Source: Mycobacteriaceae bacterium
Lineage (GTDB): Bacteria; Actinomycetota; Actinomycetes; Mycobacteriales; Mycobacteriaceae
Direction: 5' to 3'
Length of the DNA: 64,000 nucleotides
Assembly: GCA_028726465.1 (NCBI GenBank)
Contig: JAQYQB010000003.1
Coordinates: 1-64,000 of the forward strand
Shown: positions 36,254-44,268 of the stretch, piece after piece
Layout: every line of letters begins with the position of its first letter
Position numbering within the stretch: the first letter of the stretch is position 1
Notes under the pieces: model-generated
What the model was told of the DNA's origin: nothing
Seen by the model: only the letters and a program-made list of their open reading frames with translations
Database searches by the model: none
Position numbers and translations under genes: made by a program

Positions 36254-37033
36254 TTAGAGCAGGGAAGACAGGAACTCCTGCGTACGCGGCTGCTGCGGGT
36301 TGTCGATGACTTGGGCAGGCGGGCCGGCCTCGACGACGCGGCCGTCGGCCATGAAGACGATCTTGTCGGCGACTTCGCGGGCGAAGCCGATTTCGTGGGT
36401 GACCACGAGCATCGTCATGCCGTCGGCGGCCAGCTCCTTCATCACGCGCAGGACCTCGCCGACGAGCTCGGGGTCAAGCGCGGAGGTGGGCTCGTCGAAG
36501 AGCATCAGCTTCGGGTCCATGGCCACCGCGCGGGCAATGGCCACGCGCTGCTGCTGGCCGCCGGAAAGCTGGACCGGGTAGGCGTTGGCTTTCGATGCCA
36601 ACCCGACCTGGTCGAGCAGCTCCATAGCGCGCTGCTTGGCGGCCTCCGGATCGACCTTCTTGACGTGGATGGGGGCCTCGACGACGTTTTCGAGGACCGT
36701 CCGGTGGCTGAACAGGTTGAAGTTCTGGAAGACCATGCCGATGTCGGCGCGCTGGGCGGCGGCTTCCTTCTCGGAGATCTCGTAGAGGACGCCGTTGCGC
36801 TCCTTGTAGCCGATGAGATCACCGTCGACGTAGAGGCGGCCGGCATCGATAGTTTCCAGGTGGTTGATGCAGCGCAGGAAGGTCGACTTACCGGAGCCCG
36901 ACGGCCCCAGCAGGCAGACGACCTCGCTGTGCTGGACCTCCAGGTCGATGCCGCGCAGAACCTGCAGGGAGCCGAACTTCTTGTGGATCTGCTGCGCCTG
37001 CACCATGGGTTGGCGGGTATCTTTAGCGTTCAT
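36254..37033 (-). CDS. Amino-acid ABC transporter, ATP-binding protein
   Basis: ATPase of 259 residues for polar amino-acid uptake (GlnQ/ArgV-like). Walker A GPSGSGKST, signature LSGGQQQRVAIARA, Walker B LMLFDEPTSALD and the switch His in VVTHEIG are all intact. The start is ATG 37033 with AGGAGG 9 nt upstream; it overlaps the permease end by 11 nt, so the three transporter genes form one operon. The substrate (Arg, Gln, Glu or Lys) cannot be decided from sequence alone; the gene block corresponds in position to an arginine-type system in C. glutamicum, as far as I recall. Confidence 0.95.
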   Translation of the reverse strand: MNAKDTRQPMVQAQQIHKKFGSLQVLRGIDLEVQHSEVVCLLGPSGSGKSTFLRCINHLETIDAGRLYVDGDLIGYKERNGVLYEISEKEAAAQRADIGMVFQNFNLFSHRTVLENVVEAPIHVKKVDPEAAKQRAMELLDQVGLASKANAYPVQLSGGQQQRVAIARAVAMDPKLMLFDEPTSALDPELVGEVLRVMKELAADGMTMLVVTHEIGFAREVADKIVFMADGRVVEAGPPAQVIDNPQQPRTQEFLSSLL

Positions 37034-37958
37034 TGCGCGGGGCCTCCTGGACGACGTTGACATTGTTGGGGATAACACCTTCGGCATCGGCGAGCGCGGC
37101 CAGCTGGCGGGCGGTCAGCTCGCGGGTGGCGCCGCGGTCGAAGTAGCGCTCGAGGTAGTGCTGGCCGACCATCAGCAGCGAGGTGATGACCAGGTACCAG
37201 GTGGCGGCGACCATCATCAGCGGGATCGGCTCGAAGAGGGCGGCGGAGATGTCCGTCGCGCGGCCGAAAATCTCGTGGGTGTACGGGATGGCCACGACCA
37301 GGGAGGAGGTCTTCAGCAGGGAGATGAACTCGTTGCCGGTCGGCGGGATGATGATGCGCATCGCCTGCGGCATGACCGTGCGGTACATGGTCTGCCACCA
37401 GCTAAGCCCCAGCGCCTTCGATGCCTCCCGCTGGCCCTCGCCCACGGAGTTGATGCCGGAGCGCACGATTTCGGCCATGTAGGCGGCCTCGTTGAGCCCC
37501 AGGCCGATGACGGCCAGGAAGAAGGCGTTGGACAAAAGCTCCTCGAGGGAGACTTCCGCAAAGCCCAGGTTGATGGACTGGTAGATGGCGCTGAGCAGAC
37601 CCCAGAAGACCAACTGCACGTAGATCGGGGTACCGCGGAAGATCCAGAGGAAGACCCAGGAGACCGCGCGCAGCACCGGGTTGGGGGACATGCGCAGGAT
37701 GGCCAGGATGGCGCCGCCGACGACGCCGATGATCATCGCCAGGATGGTAATCGCGATGGTGTGCAGCGAGGCGATGGCAATCCGCGTATCCAGCAGGTAG
37801 CTGAAGTAGGTCGACCAGCCGTAGGCCTCGTTGTTGGCGGCGGCGATGACGAACCAGGCGGCCAGCACGAGCAGTACGACGGCGAAAGCCCAGCGCCACG
37901 GGTGGCGCAGCGGCTTGGCGTGGATTTCCGGGGGAGTGGAGGGGGTGTCCTGTGTCAT
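37023..37958 (-). CDS. Amino-acid ABC transporter, permease protein
   Basis: HisM/ArtM-type permease of 311 residues. A hydrophobic segment near 22-42 comes before the five-helix core (TIAITILAMIIGVVGGAILA onward). The EAA loop reads EGQREASKALGLSWWQTMYR, the ATPase-docking site. A ~40-residue charged C-terminal tail follows. A single permease gene implies a homodimer. It overlaps the solute-binding-protein gene by 4 nt and the ATPase gene by 11 nt. Confidence 0.95.
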   Translation of the reverse strand: MTQDTPSTPPEIHAKPLRHPWRWAFAVVLLVLAAWFVIAAANNEAYGWSTYFSYLLDTRIAIASLHTIAITILAMIIGVVGGAILAILRMSPNPVLRAVSWVFLWIFRGTPIYVQLVFWGLLSAIYQSINLGFAEVSLEELLSNAFFLAVIGLGLNEAAYMAEIVRSGINSVGEGQREASKALGLSWWQTMYRTVMPQAMRIIIPPTGNEFISLLKTSSLVVAIPYTHEIFGRATDISAALFEPIPLMMVAATWYLVITSLLMVGQHYLERYFDRGATRELTARQLAALADAEGVIPNNVNVVQEAPRNER

Positions 37959-38866
37959 TTCACTGGCCTTTCATTGATGAGAGCCTCGTCGACGAGCCCG
38001 TCTTCGACGCCCCATTGCGCGAGGATTTCGGCATATTGCCCGTTGTCGATGAGGTGCTGCAGCGCGGCCGCGGCAGCCGGGCCCAGTTCTGAGCCCTTGG
38101 GAACGGCCATCCCGTAAGGGGCGGCCTGCGAGATATCGCCGACGAGCTCCAGGCGGCCGTCGGAGCGGTTGACCGCCCAGCCGGCGGCGGGGGAGTCGGC
38201 CGAGAGGGCATCGGCCCGCCCCATGAGCACGGCCAGTGCGGCGTTGTCGGCGGTGTCGTACGCCAGGACCTGCATGTCGCCGTCGCAGGCCTCGGCCTTG
38301 GGGCGGACGTCGTCGGTGTCGGAGACGGTGGTGCGCTGGACGGCCACGGTCAAGCCGCAGGGGTTGTCCGGGTCGATCTCTTTTGAAGAATCCGTGCGCT
38401 TGGTCCACTGGATACCCGCGTAGAGGGTGTCGACGAAGTCGAAGTTCTCGCGGCGGTCCGGGGTATCGGTGAAGCCGGAAACGCCCATATCGATCTGGCC
38501 GGATTGCACGGCCGGCAGGATCATCGCGAAGTCCTGCTCCTCGATGCGGAAGTCGAGCCCGAGCACGTCAGCGACGGCGTGGGCGAGGTCCATCTCCAGG
38601 CCGACGATCTGGCCGTCGGCGTCCTTGAGCTGGAAGGGGGCGAAAGGCGGGTTGACGCCGATGCTGAGCACGCCGTCATCGTCGTCGTACATTGCGGCGA
38701 TCTCGTCGACCTTGTCCGCGCGGATGGGTTGCCACCCGTCGGGCGTGGATTTTTCCACGTTGGTCACGCAGCCGCTCAAGCCCAGCGTGGCTATCGTCAC
38801 TGCGGCAACCGTGGCCCGGCGGGCGCGGCGCGCGGCGGTGACTTTGCCTGTTGCAGGCACAACCAT
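37955..38866 (-). CDS. Amino-acid ABC transporter, solute-binding lipoprotein
   Basis: Extracytoplasmic binding protein of 303 residues, SBP family 3. The twin-Arg-like positive start and hydrophobic core end in lipobox LSGC (Cys33). The binding domain has SIGVNPPFAPFQLKD, VGLEMDLAHAVADVLG and QIDMGVSGFTDTPDRRENFD, typical of polar amino-acid binders. It is the first gene of the operon. AAAGGA lies 10 nt before ATG 38866, and a large palindrome lies upstream. Confidence 0.94.
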   Translation of the reverse strand: MVVPATGKVTAARRARRATVAAVTIATLGLSGCVTNVEKSTPDGWQPIRADKVDEIAAMYDDDDGVLSIGVNPPFAPFQLKDADGQIVGLEMDLAHAVADVLGLDFRIEEQDFAMILPAVQSGQIDMGVSGFTDTPDRRENFDFVDTLYAGIQWTKRTDSSKEIDPDNPCGLTVAVQRTTVSDTDDVRPKAEACDGDMQVLAYDTADNAALAVLMGRADALSADSPAAGWAVNRSDGRLELVGDISQAAPYGMAVPKGSELGPAAAAALQHLIDNGQYAEILAQWGVEDGLVDEALINERPVK

Positions 38867-38892
38867 AGTCGTGTGGTCCTTTGGGAAAACTT

Positions 38893-38934
38893 GCGAATGA
38901 ATAGTTACCCCTCAAATGTATAATATTCGCTCGC
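38893..38934 (-). promoter_or_regulatory. Imperfect palindrome upstream of the amino-acid transporter operon
   Basis: GCGAATGAATA (38893-38903) and TATTCGCTCGC (38924-38934) match as inverted repeats at 9 of 11 positions, separated by 20 nt of AT-rich sequence that contains TATTAT and TATACA on the minus strand as -10 candidates. Arms two helical turns apart fit a repressor or activator site; the regulator is unknown. Confidence 0.5.
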
Positions 38935-38967
38935 ATTTAAGAAATTACCGCGCCGGAACGCGCGAAA

Positions 38968-38995
38968 CCCCGCTACCACTGGGGTGATAACGGGG
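38968..38995 (-). terminator. Probable terminator of the tRNA gene
   Basis: Read on the minus strand, CCCCGTTA pairs with TAGCGGGG (8 bp with one G-U) around a loop containing CAC/GTG, followed by TTTCG. It lies 10 nt beyond the encoded CCA of the tRNA. Confidence 0.6.
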
Positions 38996-39004
38996 ATTTA
39001 AAAG

Positions 39005-39081
39005 TGGTGCCCCTGGTGAGACTCGAACTCACACTGGACGGGTTTTGAATCCGTTGCCTCTGCCAATTGGGCTACAGGGGC
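39005..39081 (-). tRNA. tRNA with CAA anticodon (Leu by anticodon) but short variable loop
   Basis: On the minus strand the acceptor GCCCCTG (from 39081) pairs with CAGGGGC, discriminator A (39008), and CCA is encoded (39007-39005). The D arm has GCC...GGC with loop AATTGGCAGA; the anticodon arm ACGGA-TTCAAAA-CCCGT gives anticodon CAA with an A31-C39 mismatch; the variable loop is only CCAGT; the T arm is GTGAG-TTCGAGT-CTCAC. Bacterial tRNA-Leu normally has a long (type II) variable arm, so the class is unusual. The other tRNAs in the window do not encode CCA. A minus-strand TAGTAT (39107-39112) may be the -10 box. Confidence 0.85.
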
Positions 39082-39187
39082 GCGCGGGTTGTTTCGCACT
39101 GGGGAAATACTAGCGCATGGAAAGCGGCGAAGAGAAATCGCCCTCCGGCCTACGCAGTAGTGCGGCTATTGCCTAGACTGGGGAGCC

Positions 39188-41839
39188 GTGACTGATTCCA
39201 AACAACGCCTTCTGCTCATCGACGGACACTCTATGGCCTTCCGCGCTTTCTATGCGTTGCCGGCGGAGAATTTCTCCACCTCGGGTGGCCAGCACACCAA
39301 CGCGGTCTATGGGTTCTTGTCGATGCTGTCGAGCATCGTGAGCGAGGAACGCCCCGACAAGATGGCCGTGGCCTTCGACGTGGGGCGCAAGACTTTCCGG
39401 ACGGAAAAATTTCCGGAGTATAAGGCCCAGCGCGAGGCCGCGCCGGAGGAATTCAAGGGCCAGGTGGACATCATCCGCGAGGTGCTTAACACCTTGGGTA
39501 TTGCGACGCTGTCGCGGGAGAACTTCGAGGCCGACGACATCCTGGCCACCCTGGCCACCGAAGCCACGGCCGCGGAGGATTTTGATACCTATATTGTTAC
39601 TGGCGACCGCGACTACCTGCAGCTGGTCAACGAGTCCACGACGGTGCTCTATCCCATGCGCGGGGTGAGCAACCTGCACCGGTTCACCCCGGAGGCCGTG
39701 GAGGAAAAATACGGCCTGACCCCGCGGCAGTACCCGGATTTCGCGGCGCTGCGTGGCGATCCCTCCGATAACTTGCCCGGCATCCCGAAGGTCGGGGAGA
39801 AGACGGCGACCAAGTGGATCACCCAGTACGGCAGCCTTGACGAGCTGGTCGCCCACGCCGACGATATTAAGGGCGTGGCCGGCCAGAACTTTAGGGACCG
39901 CGTCGAACAGGTCCAGCTCAACCGCGAGCTGACCCAGATGATTACGGACATGGACCTGGAGGTCAGCCCGGCCGATCTGGACTTTAAGGGCGCGGTGGTC
40001 AGCGAGGTCGCCGATCACTTCGACAACCTCGAATTCGGCACCAACCTGCGCGACCGGGTGCTCAAGGCCATCCCGAACGACGGCGGTGAGGCCACCGCGC
40101 AGGACGAGGACGTGCAGGTGCCGGAAGTGAGCATCGTGAGCGAGAAGCTGGCGGACTGGCTGCCCGGCCGCGAGCACGTGGCCGTCTTCGTGCAGGGTGA
40201 CGGGCGGCCCGGGCAGGGCGATGCCGCCGCCATGGCCTTCGTCGACACCGACTACCACGGCCTGCAGGTCGAGCTGGCCGAACTCGACGCCGACGACGAC
40301 AAGGCGCTGGCCGAATGGCTGGCCGATGCCGACTGCGCCAAGTACCTGCACGAGGCCAAGGCGGCCTACCACATGCTGTTGGGCCGCGGCATCGAGCTGG
40401 CGGGCATCGCCCACGACACCGCGGTGGCGGCCTACCTGCTGCGCCCGGGCCAGCGCACCTACGAGCTGCCGGACGTCTACCAGCGCCACCTGCACAAGAC
40501 CCTCGGGGTGACCAGCGGCCAGCTGAGCCTGCTGGACGAGACCTCCCTGGTGGATTCGGCCGCGGCGATTATGGAGCTGGCCGCGGAGCTGACCCGGCAG
40601 CTGCACGATATCGATTCCTTCCAGCTGTACACGGACCTGGAGCTGCCGCTGATTTCCATCCTGGCGCGGATGGAGGCCACCGGCATCGCCGTCGATATCG
40701 ACACGCTGGATTCCCAGCTGGAATCCTTCGTCGCCCAGGTCAAGGAGCAGGAGGACGCCGCCCGCGAGCTGGCCGGCGACCCCTCGCTGAACCTGAACTC
40801 GCCGAAGCAGCTGCAGGCGGTGCTCTTCGATACCTTCGACCTGCCGAAGACGAAGAAGACCAAGACCGGCTATTCGACCGCGGCCAAGGAGATTGAGGCC
40901 CTGGCGGTTAACCACCCGCACCCCTTCCTGGATCACCTGCTGGCCCACCGCGAGTACCAGAAGCTCAAGTCCACGCTGGAAGGTCTCATCAAGACGGTCC
41001 AGCCGGACGGGCGCATCCACACCACCTTCAACCAGACGGTGGCGTCGACGGGCCGGTTGTCCTCGGCGGATCCCAACCTCCAGAACATCCCGGTGCGCAC
41101 GCCGGCGGGGCGTAAGATTCGCTCCGGCTTCGTGGTGGGCGAGGGCTTCGAGACCCTGCTGACCGCGGACTACTCCCAGATTGAGATGCGCGTGATGGCC
41201 CACCTGTCCCAGGACCCGGGGCTCATCGAGGCCTACCAGGCGGGCGAGGACCTGCACAACTACGTCGGCTCCAAGGTCTTCGACGTCCCCGTCAACCAGG
41301 TCACCTCCGAGCTGCGCCGCCGCGTCAAGGCCATGTCTTACGGCCTGGTCTACGGCCTATCCGCCTTCGGGCTGTCCCAGCAGCTGGGCATTAGCCCGAA
41401 GGAGGCGAAGGAGATTATGGAAAGCTACTTCGAGCGATTCGGCGGGGTCAAGACTTACCTGGACGAGGTCGTCGACACCGCCCGCAAGGACGGCTACACC
41501 TCGACCATCTTTGGGCGCCGGCGCTACCTGCCTGAGCTGGCCAGCGACAACCGGCTGGCCCGCGAAAACGCCGAGCGCGCCGCCCTCAACGCCCCCATCC
41601 AGGGCACGGCGGCCGACATCATCAAGGTTGCGATGATCCGCGTCGATGCCGCGCTCAAGGAAAAGAAGTCCCGCGTCCTGCTGCAGGTCCACGACGAATT
41701 GGTCGTCGAAATCGCCCCCGGCGAGCTGGACGAGGTCCGCGCCATCCTGGAAAAGGAGATGGATTCCGCCATTGAGCTGCGCGTGCCGCTGGAGGTCTCC
41801 GCCGGCGCCGGCGCCAACTGGGACGCCGCGGCGCACTAG
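39188..41839 (+). CDS. polA: DNA polymerase I
   Basis: Repair and Okazaki-fragment-processing polymerase of 883 residues. The N-terminal 5'-3' exonuclease domain (about 5-290) begins LLLIDGHSMAFRAFYALP and includes GDRDYLQLV and a helix-hairpin-helix region. The central 3'-5' exonuclease-like domain lacks the catalytic DxE (no DTET equivalent is seen), as usual in actinobacterial PolA, so proofreading is unlikely. The polymerase domain has TADYSQIEMRVMAHLS (motif A), RRVKAMSYGLVYGLSAFGLS (motif B) and LLQVHDELVVE (motif C). Start is GTG 39188, 8 nt after TAGACT (39174-39179). Confidence 0.97.
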   Translation: MTDSKQRLLLIDGHSMAFRAFYALPAENFSTSGGQHTNAVYGFLSMLSSIVSEERPDKMAVAFDVGRKTFRTEKFPEYKAQREAAPEEFKGQVDIIREVLNTLGIATLSRENFEADDILATLATEATAAEDFDTYIVTGDRDYLQLVNESTTVLYPMRGVSNLHRFTPEAVEEKYGLTPRQYPDFAALRGDPSDNLPGIPKVGEKTATKWITQYGSLDELVAHADDIKGVAGQNFRDRVEQVQLNRELTQMITDMDLEVSPADLDFKGAVVSEVADHFDNLEFGTNLRDRVLKAIPNDGGEATAQDEDVQVPEVSIVSEKLADWLPGREHVAVFVQGDGRPGQGDAAAMAFVDTDYHGLQVELAELDADDDKALAEWLADADCAKYLHEAKAAYHMLLGRGIELAGIAHDTAVAAYLLRPGQRTYELPDVYQRHLHKTLGVTSGQLSLLDETSLVDSAAAIMELAAELTRQLHDIDSFQLYTDLELPLISILARMEATGIAVDIDTLDSQLESFVAQVKEQEDAARELAGDPSLNLNSPKQLQAVLFDTFDLPKTKKTKTGYSTAAKEIEALAVNHPHPFLDHLLAHREYQKLKSTLEGLIKTVQPDGRIHTTFNQTVASTGRLSSADPNLQNIPVRTPAGRKIRSGFVVGEGFETLLTADYSQIEMRVMAHLSQDPGLIEAYQAGEDLHNYVGSKVFDVPVNQVTSELRRRVKAMSYGLVYGLSAFGLSQQLGISPKEAKEIMESYFERFGGVKTYLDEVVDTARKDGYTSTIFGRRRYLPELASDNRLARENAERAALNAPIQGTAADIIKVAMIRVDAALKEKKSRVLLQVHDELVVEIAPGELDEVRAILEKEMDSAIELRVPLEVSAGAGANWDAAAH

Positions 41840-41858
41840 CGCGGAGCCTGGCCTTTCC

Positions 41859-42323
41859 CTAGACCTCTTCCATGGGGTCGAAGGGATCGAGGCGCCGGTC
41901 CACGCGGGCGTGGGCGGCGAAGTCGCCCGGGTGGCGGCCCAGCAGCAGGACGCTGAGCGCGACCAGGCCGATGACGATCTCGTCGAGGATGGCCGGCCCG
42001 ACGGCGGCCAGCATGGTCAGCAGCACCCAGCTGTTGCGGATCGCGGCGCCGGTATATCCGCGTGCGCCCTCGTAGACCTGCAGGCCCAACGACCATTTGC
42101 CGAGGCTGGTGCGGTAGCGTCCCTCGACCACCACGCGGTAGGCGAAGAAGCCGAGGGCCAGGCCCACGACGTTGTAGACCTCGGCGGCCTGCCCGGTCAG
42201 CGGCTCCGAAAACATGAGGTTGATAAGGCCCCGGAGCAGCACTAGAACCGCGGCGACCGCGAAGGCGTCAATCCACCAGGCGACGGCCCGGCGGAGCAAT
42301 ACGGCAATTCTTTCCGTCCACAT
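41859..42323 (-). CDS. RDD-family membrane protein
   Basis: Protein of 154 residues with three hydrophobic segments and the RDD signature near the N-terminus (LLRRAVAWWIDAFAVAAVLV) and SLGKWSLGLQVYEG in the middle. Function is unknown; some RDD proteins are Na+(K+)/H+ antiporters or protein-maturation partners. The start is ATG 42323, 8 nt after TAAGGT (42332-42337, minus strand); the open frame extends upstream across the rpsA leader but has no start signal there. It is convergent with polA. Confidence 0.82.
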   Translation of the reverse strand: MWTERIAVLLRRAVAWWIDAFAVAAVLVLLRGLINLMFSEPLTGQAAEVYNVVGLALGFFAYRVVVEGRYRTSLGKWSLGLQVYEGARGYTGAAIRNSWVLLTMLAAVGPAILDEIVIGLVALSVLLLGRHPGDFAAHARVDRRLDPFDPMEEV

Positions 42324-42355
42324 AGCCTTCCACCTTAGAAGAAAACCGCCGGTAT

Positions 42356-42384
42356 TTGCGCAAGTAGCTGCACGGATGTAGTGT
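42356..42384 (+). promoter_or_regulatory. Candidate rpsA promoter
   Basis: TTGCGC (42356-42361) and TAGTGT (42379-42384), 17 bp apart, predict a start near 42391 and a leader of about 175 nt before rpsA. The leader holds a 59-codon frame (42400-42579) that runs over the rpsA start, without a good ribosome-binding site. Confidence 0.45.
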
Positions 42385-42565
42385 GTAGCAGGTGCGTCTA
42401 TGCTCTCAAGCGGTCGTTCGGCTCTGGTAGGAAAGTCGAATGGCGCTTGGGGCGGGATTGCGTCCCTCCGTTCATCAATACTCTCAGCAGCATTAATGCG
42501 GTGGCGCAAGAGACGTGCGATTGTCCAAATTCGATTTCCTACGTTATTTCGGAGCATTTTTACGC

Positions 42566-44026
42566 ATGCCATCTTCTAACACCCCTCAGGTTGCGATCAA
42601 CGACATCGGAACCGCTGAGGACTTCCTCGCAGCCGTTGACGCGACCATCAAGTACTTCAACGATGGTGACATCGTTGCCGGTACCGTCGTCAAGGTTGAC
42701 CACGACGAGGTGCTGCTCGACATCGGGTACAAGACCGAGGGCGTTATCCCTTCCCGCGAGCTGTCCATCAAGCACGACGTCGACCCGGATGAGGTCGTCG
42801 AGGTCGGCGACGAGATCGACGCTCTGGTCCTCACCAAGGAGGACAAGGAAGGCCGCCTGATCCTGTCCAAGAAGCGCGCTCAGTACGAGCGTGCTTGGGG
42901 CGCCATCGAGGAGCTGCAGGCCAAGGAAGAGCCTGTCACCGGTACCGTCATCGAGGTCGTCAAGGGCGGCCTCATCCTCGACATCGGGCTGCGCGGCTTC
43001 CTGCCGGCTTCCCTGGTCGAGATGCGCCGCGTCCGCGACCTGGAGCCGTACATCGGCCAGGAGCTGGAAGCCCAGATCATCGAGCTGGACAAGCAGCGCA
43101 ACAACGTTGTCCTGTCCCGCCGTGCATACCTCGAGCAGACCCAGTCCGCGGTCCGCTCCGAGTTCCTGCACCAGCTGCAGAAGGGCCAGGTCCGCAAGGG
43201 CGTTGTGTCCTCCATCGTCAACTTCGGCGCCTTCGTCGATCTCGGCGGTGTCGACGGCCTGGTTCACGTCTCTGAGCTGTCCTGGAAGCACATCGACCAC
43301 CCGTCCGAGGTTGTCACCGTGGGCGACGAGGTCACCGTCGAGGTGCTCGACGTCGACCTGGACCGCGAGCGCGTGTCCCTGTCCCTGAAGGCAACCCAGG
43401 AAGATCCGTGGCGCGTCTTCGCCCGCACCCACGCTGTGGGCCAGATCGTCCCGGGCAAGGTCACCAAGCTGGTTCCGTTCGGCGCCTTCGTCCGCGTCGA
43501 GGAGGGCATCGAGGGCCTGGTTCACATCTCCGAGCTGGCTCAGCGCCACGTGGATGTCCCGGACCAGGTCGTCACCGTCGGCGAAGAGGTTATGGTCAAG
43601 GTCATCGACATCGACCTCGAGCGTCGCCGCATCTCCCTGTCGGTCAAGCAGGCTGACGAGGACTACACCGACGAGTTCGACCCGTCCAAGTACGGCATGG
43701 CCGACTCCTACGACGAGCAGGGCAACTACGTCTTCCCCGAGGGCTTCGACCCGGAGACCAACGAGTGGAAGGAAGGCTTCGACGAGCAGCGTCAGGCCTG
43801 GGAGGCCCGCTACGCCGAGTCCGAGCGCCGCTTCCAGCTGCACTCCGCTCAGATCGAGCGTCACCGTGCCGCTGCCGCCGAGGCAGCCGAGGCCGGCGAG
43901 TCCTCCAACTACTCCTCCGAGTCCGCAGATGCAGCTCCGGCATCTGAGGCTCCGGCAGAGGAGGCTGGCTCCCTGGCTTCCGACGAGCAGCTCGCTAAGC
44001 TGCGCGACAAGCTGGCCGGTAAGTAA
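42566..44026 (+). CDS. rpsA: 30S ribosomal protein S1
   Basis: mRNA-binding ribosomal protein of 486 residues with four S1 (OB-fold) domains: about 36-105, 120-190, 205-278 (VRKGVVSSIVNFGAFVDLGG) and 290-363 (IVPGKVTKLVPFGAFVRVEE). Four domains plus an acidic Ala/Glu/Ser-rich tail is the actinobacterial form; E. coli has six. Codon use is strongly biased (CGT, CTG), as expected for a highly expressed gene. The start is ATG 42566 (GGAG 12 nt upstream); an upstream in-frame start at 42515 would add residues that homologues lack. A strong terminator follows. Confidence 0.95.
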   Translation: MPSSNTPQVAINDIGTAEDFLAAVDATIKYFNDGDIVAGTVVKVDHDEVLLDIGYKTEGVIPSRELSIKHDVDPDEVVEVGDEIDALVLTKEDKEGRLILSKKRAQYERAWGAIEELQAKEEPVTGTVIEVVKGGLILDIGLRGFLPASLVEMRRVRDLEPYIGQELEAQIIELDKQRNNVVLSRRAYLEQTQSAVRSEFLHQLQKGQVRKGVVSSIVNFGAFVDLGGVDGLVHVSELSWKHIDHPSEVVTVGDEVTVEVLDVDLDRERVSLSLKATQEDPWRVFARTHAVGQIVPGKVTKLVPFGAFVRVEEGIEGLVHISELAQRHVDVPDQVVTVGEEVMVKVIDIDLERRRISLSVKQADEDYTDEFDPSKYGMADSYDEQGNYVFPEGFDPETNEWKEGFDEQRQAWEARYAESERRFQLHSAQIERHRAAAAEAAEAGESSNYSSESADAAPASEAPAEEAGSLASDEQLAKLRDKLAGK

Positions 44027-44047
44027 ACCGCGCTAGCTAGCCGCTAG

Positions 44048-44083
44048 AGCCCCCAGTCCGCAGCCGCGGGCCGGGGGCTTTTT
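44048..44083 (+). terminator. Rho-independent terminator of rpsA
   Basis: AGCCCCC (44048-44054) pairs with GGGGGCT (44073-44079); T-run 44079-44083. Confidence 0.9.
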
Positions 44084-44168
44084 CATGCCCGACAGTCCCA
44101 CCTGTTTTATCCTCACCACGCTGCGCGAAGCCGGCCAGGTGCCTCAAAAGTGGGATATGTCATAGGCC

Positions 44169-44240
44169 GTCCGAACTATTAGGTTTCGGACTGCTTACCC
44201 CTTTATACTGGCCTGGTAATAACCACTGCCGCGGCGGTGG
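44169..44240 (+). promoter_or_regulatory. ptsG promoter with two dyads
   Basis: TATACT (44204-44209) is the likely -10. Upstream, GTCCGAA (44169-44175) and TTCGGAC (44185-44191) form a perfect inverted repeat over the -35 area. In the leader, CCACTGCCG (44223-44231) and CGGCGGTGG (44232-44240) form an 18-nt self-complementary element (one G-T). The C. glutamicum gene is controlled by SugR, GntR1/2 and GlxR; which of these, if any, uses these sites is not decided here. Confidence 0.6.
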
Positions 44241-44268
44241 TCCGGTTCATTAGGAAGGGGCTTTCGTC

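Noticed and set aside
35335..36309. 324-residue plus-strand frame over the DUF368 gene
   Set aside because: It is the antisense shadow of the DUF368 membrane protein; its composition is very His/Asp/Gly-rich and matches no family.
39173..41257. 694-residue minus-strand frame over polA
   Set aside because: Antisense shadow of polA with repetitive Leu/Gly/Val/His composition.
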